From the NCBI RefSeq assembly GCF_019219075.1, contig NZ_JAHUWJ010000032.1, forward strand, positions 1 to 46,028: a stretch of 46,028 nucleotides of DNA. The letters run 5' to 3'. Below the pieces are notes generated by a model. It was not told where the DNA came from. It made no database searches and worked only from the letters and a program-made list of their open reading frames with translations. The stretch is from Chitinophaga sp. sic0106. GTDB taxonomy: Bacteria; Bacteroidota; Bacteroidia; Chitinophagales; Chitinophagaceae. Numbering within the stretch: position 1 is the first letter of the stretch; every line of letters starts with the position of its first letter. This document shows, piece by piece, positions 34,063 to 41,928 of the stretch. The position numbers and the translations under genes are program-made.

Positions 34063-35256
34063 TTATTTAGCCCATTGTTTGTAGCGCACAAGCGCCTCAA
34101 CAAAGTAGTAATCCGCATACGTCAGGGGAACGTCTACCTCAGAGTTATGAGGCAGTGACCCTGTGCTATGCATCAGGATGAAGTCGTTGTTTTCACCTTC
34201 CTTTGCCAGGTAAGCAGGGCTACAGAGGCTGGTCAGCATGGTTTCAGCTGCACCCCAGTAGCGGTTACCGGTAGCTTTGTCGGTGTATTTGCTCAGCTCC
34301 AGCAATGCCGAGGCAGCAACAGCTGCGGCAGAAGCATCACGTGGCGCATTTGGAATGTTTGGCGCATCATAGTCCCAGTAAGGCACCAGATCAGCCGGCA
34401 TGTGTGGATTATTGAGAATGTAGTCCGCAATATGTTTTGCCTGCGCCAGGTATTTTTTATCTTTTGTTTCACGGTACATCATGGTGTAGCCATAGAGGCC
34501 CCATGCCTGTCCGCGCGACCATGCAGAGCTATCTGCCAGGCCCTGGTGCGTTTTTTTCTGCAACACCGCGCCTGTAGCCGGATCGTAATCAATTACATGG
34601 TAAGAGCTGTAATCCGGACGGAAATGATGTTTCATGGTAGTGTTGGCGTGGGTTTTAGCAATCTCTGCAAACTTTTTACCACCGCCGTTTTTGCTGGCCC
34701 AGGTCAGCAGCTCCAGGTTCATCATGTTATCAATGATCACCGGAAACTTCCAGGTGCCATGGTCCCATGATTTAATACAACCTACCGTTGGATTGAAACG
34801 GGTGGATAAAGAGGCCGCGCTGGTGAGCAGCACATCTTTATATGCCGGATCTTTGGTAATACGGTATGCATTGCCAAAAGGACAGAACATCATAAACCCG
34901 AGGTCATGTGTTCCTTTGTTATTTTTTTCTTTCTCTACCAGTGCCTGACGTTTCAGCGCCTCATCTTTGAAGGCCTGATCTTTCGTGTATTCAAACAGGT
35001 ACCAGTTTACACCGGGGTAAAATCCGGAGCACCACCAGCCACTGCCGGAAGTTGCCAATGCACCTGTTTTTGAATTCGTTGTTTTTGGCAATACAGAATC
35101 AGGTAAATGTTTGGCCATCAGTTTGTACTGACGGGCGGCAAACTGTAAGGATTCATCTGCTTTTTTCAGCAGGTCCTTGTTGGCCTTGCCAACTTGTGCA
35201 TACGATTGCAAACACAATGCTGACAGTAATAATGGAATAATAAGCTTTCTTTTCAT
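34063..35256 (-). CDS. GH88 unsaturated glucuronyl/galacturonyl hydrolase, exported
   Basis: 397 residues. A signal peptide ends at LQSYAQ. The (alpha/alpha)6 GH88 fold is shown by WWCSGFYPGVNWYLFEYT (74-90), THDLGFMM with Asp118, IIDNMMNLELLTWAS with Asp176, SSAWSRGQAWGLYGYTMMYRET (about 245-265) and PYWDYDAPNIPNAPRDASAAAVAASALLEL. The spacing of the two Asp residues fits the catalytic pair of Bacillus UGL (Asp88/Asp149). It removes the unsaturated uronic acid from the non-reducing end of lyase products, feeding KduI. It follows lacI-2 by 21 bases in the cluster. Glycosaminoglycan or pectic substrates cannot be told apart from sequence. Confidence 0.93.
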   Translation of the reverse strand: MKRKLIIPLLLSALCLQSYAQVGKANKDLLKKADESLQFAARQYKLMAKHLPDSVLPKTTNSKTGALATSGSGWWCSGFYPGVNWYLFEYTKDQAFKDEALKRQALVEKEKNNKGTHDLGFMMFCPFGNAYRITKDPAYKDVLLTSAASLSTRFNPTVGCIKSWDHGTWKFPVIIDNMMNLELLTWASKNGGGKKFAEIAKTHANTTMKHHFRPDYSSYHVIDYDPATGAVLQKKTHQGLADSSAWSRGQAWGLYGYTMMYRETKDKKYLAQAKHIADYILNNPHMPADLVPYWDYDAPNIPNAPRDASAAAVAASALLELSKYTDKATGNRYWGAAETMLTSLCSPAYLAKEGENNDFILMHSTGSLPHNSEVDVPLTYADYYFVEALVRYKQWAK

Positions 35257-35277
35257 GATTTCGTATATACGTCTGAG

Positions 35278-36339
35278 TTAAGATAAAGTCAATTTCTTTT
35301 TGCCCGTTTTTGACTTTCCGGCGCTGGATTGCCGCTCTATCAGCTGGATAGGAATTATCTCCTGTGAATATCGTGGTTCAGCGCTCTGGCGGCCGTTGAT
35401 CAGTTCCATCAGTACAGCTACCACCCGCTCACCCATCATGGCGGGATATTGGTCGATAGAAGATATTGGCGGCGTCACGATTTCTGTGCGGGGATCATTG
35501 GAGTAGCCAACGATTTTCACATCTTCCGGTACGCGCAGGTTCATCTTTCTGCAATATTCGACGATGGTAATTGCAGTAGTATCGTTGGAGGCAAAGATGC
35601 CATCCGGATAGGGTTGATGTCCGAATATTTTTTCGCAGGTCTGCCAGGCGTTTTCACGCGTCAGTTCCTGGTAAAAAATACGGTTCTTTTTAGACGTTAA
35701 CCCATGCTCCTGCAATGCTGCTTTGTAACCTGCCACACGATCGCTGTATAAACAACAGGTCAGCGGTCCTGAGATATGCACAATGTCTTTACAGCCCTTC
35801 TCTACCAGGTGCGTGGTGGCTACATAACCGCCACGGTAGTCATCTCCCTTAATCACCTTCACGTTATAATCCTTTGGCACCCGGTCAAAAAACACCAGGG
35901 GAATGTTATTATTACGGAAGATATCAAAGTGCGAGAAATCAGTGGTGTATAGTGTGGTGGACACCACCAGTCCGTCCACCCTTGCGGAATACAAAGTATT
36001 CGCCAAGGCTACTTCCTGGTCGTAGGAATCGTTTGACTGGCAGATGATCAGGTTATAACCGAATTCCTGTAATTTATTCTGAATGATGGTACTGATCGTT
36101 GCAGGAAAAAACATAGAAATTCTGGGCACTATCAGGCCGATGGTTTTGCTTTTGTTATTACGCAAACCTGCAGCGAGTGCATTCGGACGATATCCTATTT
36201 TTTTGGCCACCTTTTTCACACGTTCTTTCGTACGTGCGCTGATGTTAGGATGGTCGTTCAGCGCCCTGGATACTGTGGAAACTGAGAGTTGCAGTTCTTC
36301 CGCAATATCTACAATCGTTTTTTCTGTTCGTTTACTCAT
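35278..36339 (-). CDS. LacI family transcriptional regulator 2
   Basis: 353 residues. The HTH is VDIAEELQLSVSTVSRALNDHPNISARTKERVKKVAKKIGYRPNALAAGLR (about 9-60), followed by a periplasmic-binding-protein-like sensor (KTIGLIVPRISMFFPATISTIIQNKL, VDGLVVSTTLYTT, IPLVFFDRVPKD, PDGIFASNDTTAITIVEYCRKM). The recognition helix STVSRAL is the same as in lacI-1, so both may bind the AAACGTTT-core operators at 41545, 44030 and 21334. Its place inside the uronate cluster makes it the likely regulator there, with an uronate or KDG-type effector. The C-terminal tail is basic (KSKTGKKKLTLS). Confidence 0.93.
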   Translation of the reverse strand: MSKRTEKTIVDIAEELQLSVSTVSRALNDHPNISARTKERVKKVAKKIGYRPNALAAGLRNNKSKTIGLIVPRISMFFPATISTIIQNKLQEFGYNLIICQSNDSYDQEVALANTLYSARVDGLVVSTTLYTTDFSHFDIFRNNNIPLVFFDRVPKDYNVKVIKGDDYRGGYVATTHLVEKGCKDIVHISGPLTCCLYSDRVAGYKAALQEHGLTSKKNRIFYQELTRENAWQTCEKIFGHQPYPDGIFASNDTTAITIVEYCRKMNLRVPEDVKIVGYSNDPRTEIVTPPISSIDQYPAMMGERVVAVLMELINGRQSAEPRYSQEIIPIQLIERQSSAGKSKTGKKKLTLS

Positions 36340-36374
36340 GGAATTTATATGGCTTTTCCTGCAATGATAGTATG

Positions 36375-37130
36375 TTATCTGCCCATCCAGCCACCATCTA
36401 CGGTCAGGATAGTTCCGTGCACATAGTCTGATGCTTTAGAAGCAAGGAATACGATAGGTCCTTCAAAATCTTCCGGCTCACCCCAGCGGCCCGCAGGTAT
36501 GCGGTCGAGGATGGAGGTGCTGCGTTGCTGATCGGCGCGCAGTGCGGCGGTGTTATCGGTAGCGATATACCCCGGTGCAATAGCGTTTACGTTCACCCCT
36601 TTGGATGCCCATTCATTGGCGAATGCTTTCACCAGTGAACCAACGGCACCTTTGCTGGCTGCATAGCCTGGTACGTTGATACCTCCCTGGAAAGTGAGCA
36701 GGGAAGCGGTGAATATCACTTTTCCGCTGCCTCTTTCAATCATCGTTTTACCGATTTCGCGGGTGAGGATGAACTGTGCGTTCAGGTTGGTGTTGATTAC
36801 GGTATCCCAGTATTCATCCGGATGCTCAGCTGCAGGCTTACGCATGATGGTACCTGCGTTGTTTACCAGGATATCAATTACCGGCTCGTCTTTCTGCACT
36901 TGCCTGATGAAGGCATACAGGGAATCTCTGTCTGCAAAGTCGCACTGATAAGCTTTGAAACGCCTGCCTAATGCAGTCACTGCTTTCTCCACTTCACTGC
37001 CACTCAGTTCCAGTGAGGCAGATACGCCGATGATGTCTGCACCGGCCTTTGCCAGTGCCACTGCCATCGCCATACCGATACCACGTTTGCAACCTGTTAC
37101 CAGGGCTACTTTTCCGTTTAATTCAAACAT
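36375..37130 (-). CDS. kduD: 2-deoxy-D-gluconate/DKII 3-dehydrogenase (SDR)
   Basis: 251 residues, normal for KduD. A classical short-chain dehydrogenase: TGCKRGIGMAMA nucleotide motif (12-23), NNAG (about 90), Ser143, Tyr156 and Lys160 in YAASK. The C-terminal part GRWGEPEDFEGPIVFLASKASDYVHGTILTVDGGWMGR matches KduD closely. It reduces 3-deoxy-D-glycero-2,5-hexodiulosonate to 2-keto-3-deoxygluconate with NAD(P)H in the cytoplasm, right after the KduI step. kduI lies two genes upstream in the same cluster, with a GH105 gene between. Start at the ATG 37128-37130. Confidence 0.93.
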   Translation of the reverse strand: MFELNGKVALVTGCKRGIGMAMAVALAKAGADIIGVSASLELSGSEVEKAVTALGRRFKAYQCDFADRDSLYAFIRQVQKDEPVIDILVNNAGTIMRKPAAEHPDEYWDTVINTNLNAQFILTREIGKTMIERGSGKVIFTASLLTFQGGINVPGYAASKGAVGSLVKAFANEWASKGVNVNAIAPGYIATDNTAALRADQQRSTSILDRIPAGRWGEPEDFEGPIVFLASKASDYVHGTILTVDGGWMGR

Positions 37131-37148
37131 TATTTCTAATTTGAAGAA

Positions 37149-39335
37149 TTACTTAATTTTTACTTCCATCGGATGTTGCACGCGTTTTGCAAAATCCTCG
37201 AGGTAGCTAAACCATTCGGCTGCATTGGTATAACGTCCGCCTTTGCTCCAGGCTGCACCCATGTAATACACATAAGGGGCAGTGCTGGTGGCTACGCCTG
37301 GCGTAAGCAAATGTACGTTATCTGTTTTCATGCCTGGCTTAGCTTCCGGAAATACGGCTCCCAGTCCAAGGGTACCATCTTCGCCATGTTGCGGCTCCCA
37401 GTAACCCATTACACCGGTTTTTTCGTTGAGCAGGATGGTGCCTGCTTCTTTACGTTTAACGATGCCCGTTACTACCGGCATTTCCTTGCCTTTGAAGCTG
37501 TACTGGTACGACATACGGTTCAATTGTGAACCGGCGTCCAGGCTGATGGTTTTGGTCACAGTCACCGGTGTGCCGGCAGCGTTCCAGCTTTCGTATATCA
37601 GCTGGAAGGTGGTGCGCAGCGGACCGTTTTCCAGTGTTTTATACTTACGGTAGTTTTTAGGGAAGTAGATGGAATCTTTGATGTAAGGCGCGTTGTCGCC
37701 GGCACCCAGCGTGAGGCCAACACTGTAGTAGTCGAGGCCCTGGCCGTTGTCGTGGTGATAGTTATCGGTTTTATACCATTCATTGATCACCAGTTCATTG
37801 GTACGTTTTGCCCATACGTCAATACCAAAGGCCATTTCCTTCGGGGTATTTTCCAGTGCGGCGCCGTACATACGATAGGCCATGCGGTCGTTTTCCCAGG
37901 CATAGTCATCTTTACGTTCCGGCACGTATCTGCCGTAGGCGGCAGCTTTAACCGGTGCCGGCTCACCTTCTCTTACAAAGGCGGTCACGGTAGCACCAGG
38001 TGCGGCGTTTACCTGCAACAGGATGGAAGATGCTGCTTTTGCACCATTAGATACCAGCTGGTACGGGATTTCTTTGCCGGTCACCGCATTGATCACTTTG
38101 AAGGTTTTAGCCTTTCCTTGTGCTTTGGCAAAAGAGGACATGGCTATCTCCACTAACTCACCCGGGCGGTTAACACCAGTGCTGTTAGTCATTTGAATGG
38201 CCACACCCTGTTGGTGACTGATATCCAGTTTAATCAGCTCAGCGCCTGCTAACAGAAACGCACCTACGCCGTATACTTCTGTATCGTCCGCAGTGGTTTT
38301 GCCGGGGGCTGCACCAATTTCCTGGACAAAGCCGAGTTTACCACCTGGCTGCACGCAGCTTACCAGGGCTTCCCAGCCTTTTTTGATGACTGGTAAAAAT
38401 TCTTTCTCCGGCAGGATACCGTTGTTCACTCCCCACGTTAACGCATACACGTAAAAACCGGTACCACTTGTTTCTTTGGAGGGGTAGCTGGCTGGATCGA
38501 GCAGGCTCGCATGCCAGGTACCATCGCTGGTTTGCAGGCGTGCTACCTTATAAGCCATTTGTTTAAACAGCTCCGTAAATTTTGCTCTGTTGGCGTAGTT
38601 AGCCGGCATATTATCGAGCAGGCGTGCGAGGCCACCGATTACCCAGCCGTTACCGCGACTCCAGAACATGCGGGCGCCGTTGGCTTCCTTTTTATTGAAG
38701 AAGGTGGCATCGCGGTAGTAGAGGCTATCTTCTTTACTATAGAGAAAATCAGTTGTTTTCCACCACAGTTTATCGGCAGTTTGCAGATATTTCGGGTCGT
38801 TGGTGGCGGTGCTCAGGTATCCCAGTGCGGGAGGAGCCATGAACAGGGCATCACACCAGGCCCATTCGCGGTGTGCGATACCGTTTACCCATTCCAGTGA
38901 TTCGGTATGTGGCTGGGCCACGATGGTATCGGCCAGCTTGCGCCAGCGTTCAATCATTACCGGATCTTTGTAGATGGAGTAGAGTTGGGAATAGAGCTGG
39001 CCTACGCAGTAGTCATCGGCGTGGAAGCGGTCTTGCCCGGTATTCCAGTCACTTTCCACTCCTACCTGTACCAGGTGGCGGATATAGGAGGGATTCTCGG
39101 ATACCTGTGCCAGTTTGAACATGCCTGTATACAAGGCACCGTTGGTCCAGTTGGTTCGGCCGTAAGCAAACCCTTTGGTATCAAGTTTATTCCATTGCCA
39201 TGTGCCTACTTTCTCCATTTGGGCAATTACTGACGGGGCCGACAGAGAGGAGTCGCCCACCGGCAGCGCCATAGCGGCGGATGCGTGGAATAAGGTAAGT
39301 CCCGCGAGACTCACCTTCAGTATATTTTTCATCAT
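37149..39335 (-). CDS. GH105 unsaturated rhamnogalacturonyl hydrolase fused to DUF4861
   Basis: 728 residues. A signal peptide ends near AMALP. Residues about 35-375 are GH105: TNGALYTGMFKLAQ, HADDYCVGQLYSQLY (Asp107/108), REWAWCDALFMAPPALGYL with Asp162 at the catalytic position, LFWSRGNGWVIGGLARLL-like segment, then SGTGFYVYALTWGVN. Residues about 390-728 are DUF4861 (DDYAWENDRMAYRMYGAALEN, GLDYYSVGLTLGAGDNAPY, GYWEPQHGEDGTLGLG), a beta-rich domain often fused to or beside uronate enzymes. It would cleave unsaturated galacturonyl-rhamnose or related products. It overlaps no gene and lies between kduI and kduD. M2 at 39332 is an equally possible start. Confidence 0.9.
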   Translation of the reverse strand: MMKNILKVSLAGLTLFHASAAMALPVGDSSLSAPSVIAQMEKVGTWQWNKLDTKGFAYGRTNWTNGALYTGMFKLAQVSENPSYIRHLVQVGVESDWNTGQDRFHADDYCVGQLYSQLYSIYKDPVMIERWRKLADTIVAQPHTESLEWVNGIAHREWAWCDALFMAPPALGYLSTATNDPKYLQTADKLWWKTTDFLYSKEDSLYYRDATFFNKKEANGARMFWSRGNGWVIGGLARLLDNMPANYANRAKFTELFKQMAYKVARLQTSDGTWHASLLDPASYPSKETSGTGFYVYALTWGVNNGILPEKEFLPVIKKGWEALVSCVQPGGKLGFVQEIGAAPGKTTADDTEVYGVGAFLLAGAELIKLDISHQQGVAIQMTNSTGVNRPGELVEIAMSSFAKAQGKAKTFKVINAVTGKEIPYQLVSNGAKAASSILLQVNAAPGATVTAFVREGEPAPVKAAAYGRYVPERKDDYAWENDRMAYRMYGAALENTPKEMAFGIDVWAKRTNELVINEWYKTDNYHHDNGQGLDYYSVGLTLGAGDNAPYIKDSIYFPKNYRKYKTLENGPLRTTFQLIYESWNAAGTPVTVTKTISLDAGSQLNRMSYQYSFKGKEMPVVTGIVKRKEAGTILLNEKTGVMGYWEPQHGEDGTLGLGAVFPEAKPGMKTDNVHLLTPGVATSTAPYVYYMGAAWSKGGRYTNAAEWFSYLEDFAKRVQHPMEVKIK

Positions 39336-39356
39336 GATTACGGATTATATCAGTTA

Positions 39357-40199
39357 CTAACGTAGCTCATTGATTTTGCAGTGGTCCATATCGCCGTAGT
39401 CGAGGTTTTCGCCGGCCATACCCCAGATGAAGGTATAGTTGCTGGTGCCTGCACCGGAGTGAACGGACCATGGCGGAGAAATAATCGCCTGTTCGTTTTG
39501 CATCCAGATGTGGCGGGTTTCCTGCGGCTGACCCATAAAGTGGCATACACTCTGTGCTTCCGGTACTTCAAAGTAGAAGTAAACTTCCATTCTTCTGTCG
39601 TGCGTATGTGCCGGCATAGTATTCCACACGCTGCCTGGCTTCAGTTCTGTCATACCCATTTGCAGCTGGCAGGTTTCCAGTACGGAGTTTACCAGCAGTT
39701 TGTTGATGGTACGGTGATTGGAAGTTTCCAGTGCTCCTAAAGTAACAATTTCAGCTTCATTTTTTGAAACTTTCTTTGTTGGATAGGTATGATGCGCCGG
39801 CGTGGAGTTCAGGTAAAATTTAGCCGGATTTGCGGCATCTTTGCTATGGAAAGTAACTTCCTTAGTGCCTTTACCGATGTAGAGTGCTTCTTTGAAGGCA
39901 ATCTCGTATTTTACGCCATCTGCTTCTACCGTACCATCGCCGCCTACGTTGATCATTCCCAGCTCTCTGCGTTCCAGGAAATAATCGGCTTTCAGCAGGT
40001 CTATCACTTCCAGTTTCATGGCGCCTTTAACAGGCATAGCGCCACCGGTGAGGTAGCGGTCGTAATGTGTGTGCACCCAGTTGATCTGGTCAGCAGCAAA
40101 TACTTTTTCAATAAGAAAGGCTTCTCTCAACTGCGCAGTGTTCATCTGCTTTACTTCGGCAGGACTGCTTGCATAACGGGATTCATAATTTTTGCCCAT
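39357..40199 (-). CDS. kduI: 4-deoxy-L-threo-5-hexosulose-uronate ketol-isomerase
   Basis: 280 residues, the family's normal length. The cupin metal site is complete: His198 and His200 in MPAHTHDRRMEVYFYF, Glu205, and His247 in PPWSVHSGAG, at the positions known for E. coli KduI zinc. TAQLREAFLIEKVF and HYDRYLTGGAMP mark the N-terminal family sequence. It converts the open-chain form of unsaturated uronate, released by GH88/GH105, to 3-deoxy-D-glycero-2,5-hexodiulosonate. kduD lies further down the same cluster. It starts 28 bases after the DUF2264-A stop. Confidence 0.97.
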   Translation of the reverse strand: MGKNYESRYASSPAEVKQMNTAQLREAFLIEKVFAADQINWVHTHYDRYLTGGAMPVKGAMKLEVIDLLKADYFLERRELGMINVGGDGTVEADGVKYEIAFKEALYIGKGTKEVTFHSKDAANPAKFYLNSTPAHHTYPTKKVSKNEAEIVTLGALETSNHRTINKLLVNSVLETCQLQMGMTELKPGSVWNTMPAHTHDRRMEVYFYFEVPEAQSVCHFMGQPQETRHIWMQNEQAIISPPWSVHSGAGTSNYTFIWGMAGENLDYGDMDHCKINELR

Positions 40200-40227
40200 A
40201 TACTGTAACGCTTAGTTAGTTTTTAAA

Positions 40228-41487
40228 TTAATAGGTCACGTGATAATCTTTTTTCACGGGTTTTCCACTCCATACTTTCTGCGCGGTCCATTCAGCGGGA
40301 GGTGCGCTCCAGAAAGGATCTTCCGCAGGCAGCCCCAATGCGAGGAAGCCGTTGGTGCAGATATAAAGGCTGCCGGTAGAGGTATATACGTCCGCTACTT
40401 CCGGCTGATGGCCTGCTATACCCAGTTGCAGCCACCCTTGTTTATCGAAGGTGCCTTCCATTTCAAAGATGCGTTTCATGATGGCGGTCATGGCACAGCG
40501 CACCTGAGCCGGCTCCACTCCTTCCGGCAGCTGATGCATTAATGCCAGCTGTACGAGAGGCTGAAAGGCAGCCGTACGATAGGTCATAGATCGTCCCAAA
40601 GCAGGATAAGTACCATCAGGAGCAATCATGCGTTCCTGCAGTTCAGCGAAGCGCTGCATACGTTTCATGGCCTGATCATAATCTGCTTTGGTACCCTGCT
40701 GGTTGTCCATCAGTACTTTCAACATATCCGTGAACATAGGGTGTATCACGTATCCGTTGTAGTAGTCGAGTGAAAACTGCGGCCCGTCCGCATAAAAACC
40801 ATCTCCTGCATACCACTCTTTCATTTTCTGCGTGGCAATCATCGTGCGCAGCGGTTCATACTCTTCATGGATCGACAACAGAAAGGCTTCCACCATGCCT
40901 GCAAACAGGAGCCAGTTGTTATAAGCCGGCCTTATACGGCGCAGCTCTTTGAGTTCGGTAACTATATTTTGTTTGGTTTTGCTGTCCAGCGGCTCCCACA
41001 AAGCCTTTGGTGCGCGCATAAATGTCTGGCACAGGTATGCTGCATCAACCAATGGCTGCCCTTCTTCCCGGAAATTCAGGTAGTCGGGCGATGCCGGATT
41101 TACGCCATTCACAATGCCTTGCAGCACCTGCTCGCGCAGTTGCTTTCTCAGCTTACCTTCTGCGGTAGCATCGTCCGGTAATGCCAGCCATGGTGCCATG
41201 CCTGAAATACATCTGCCAAAAGCTTCCAGGTAGGTCACTTTTTCCAGTGCCAGCCCATATCCCGGACCTTTTTCTTTCGGCATGTTTTTCTTCAGGGTAC
41301 CCCTGCTCATGTTTTCCACAACGGGAGCAACAATTTTCTGTAATAGCTGAACGTGGTACGCACGGTCGGTAAGTGCAGCTGTGGAATTGTTCTCTTGCGT
41401 GGTGGTGGCTGATGCAAATGCCGCCGATGGTATCATTCCCGCGAGTCCGGCTAACGGGGCCATCCTGATAAAGTTTCTTCTTTCCAA
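40228..41487 (-). CDS. DUF2264 domain protein A (exported)
   Basis: 419 residues. MERRNFIRMAPLAGLAG is a twin-Arg-like/hydrophobic export signal like that of DUF2264-B. The body shares the same family landmarks: VTYLEAFGRCISGMAPWLAL, QPLVDAAYLCQTFMRAP, YNNWLLFAGMVEAFLLS, LDYYNGYVIHPMFTDML, GRSMTYRTAAFQPLVQLAL, and FDKQGWLQLGIAGHQPEVADVYTSTGSLYICTNGF. The two proteins are full-length paralogues in one cluster. Activity of the family is unassigned; an (alpha/alpha)6-barrel hydrolase or lyase role is plausible. A perfect LacI-type operator lies 58 bases upstream of the start, so the gene probably heads the kdu transcript. Confidence 0.88.
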   Translation of the reverse strand: MERRNFIRMAPLAGLAGMIPSAAFASATTTQENNSTAALTDRAYHVQLLQKIVAPVVENMSRGTLKKNMPKEKGPGYGLALEKVTYLEAFGRCISGMAPWLALPDDATAEGKLRKQLREQVLQGIVNGVNPASPDYLNFREEGQPLVDAAYLCQTFMRAPKALWEPLDSKTKQNIVTELKELRRIRPAYNNWLLFAGMVEAFLLSIHEEYEPLRTMIATQKMKEWYAGDGFYADGPQFSLDYYNGYVIHPMFTDMLKVLMDNQQGTKADYDQAMKRMQRFAELQERMIAPDGTYPALGRSMTYRTAAFQPLVQLALMHQLPEGVEPAQVRCAMTAIMKRIFEMEGTFDKQGWLQLGIAGHQPEVADVYTSTGSLYICTNGFLALGLPAEDPFWSAPPAEWTAQKVWSGKPVKKDYHVTY

Positions 41488-41544
41488 GGCCTGATTGTTT
41501 TTAGCATTGTTACCAGTTGCCGGTCTATCAAGACTCTAAATTAA

Positions 41545-41558
41545 TGCAAACGTTTGCA
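41545..41558. promoter_or_regulatory. LacI-type operator, copy 2 (perfect palindrome)
   Basis: TGCAAACGTTTGCA, a perfect 14-bp palindrome, 58 bases upstream of the DUF2264-A start. It defines the motif also seen at 21334 and 44030. Confidence 0.85.
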
Positions 41559-41638
41559 ATAATCCAAGCCCTTTTTTCATTGTTCATCGGAAAGGCTTGT
41601 CAGCACTGTGTTTGGCTGTGTTAAAAAATATTTTTACA

Positions 41639-41700
41639 GGGAGATGCCAGCGCATGCTAAATCGTTATTTCATCGATATGACGACGGTGTGGCATCTCCC
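41639..41700. other. Long stem-loop between heparinase and DUF2264-A genes
   Basis: GGGAGATGCCA and TGGCATCTCCC form a perfect 11-bp stem around a 40-nt loop with inner complementarity. It lies upstream of the DUF2264-A operator and downstream of the heparinase gene. It may be a terminator for the heparinase transcript or an RNA structure; there is no standard T tract. Confidence 0.5.
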
Positions 41701-41770
41701 GGTTTGTTATGTTCTGATGCTGCTTTCATGCAGTAGCAGGTGTGCTATTATAGCCTTACTCATTGACCAA

Positions 41771-41928
41771 TGCTGACTTTTGTTCAATAGTAGCTCGTAA
41801 TTTTCTTGCCTTGCAAGGCTATTCCATCACAAATCCAATAAGGCGACCAGCTTACTTTTCTGCAACAAGTAGCGCATTACTTTCTTGCCTTGCAGGGCTA
41901 TTCCATCACAAATGCAATGCTGTGGCTA
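41771..41928. repeat. Tandem duplication (79-bp period) of the heparinase gene 3' end
   Basis: 41802-41834 and 41881-41913 are identical at 32 of 33 positions. The second copy covers the last codons and stop of the heparinase gene; the first reproduces them as GFVME-stop. Flanking bases are similar but diverged. A weaker third copy may lie at about 41730-41780. Confidence 0.7.
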
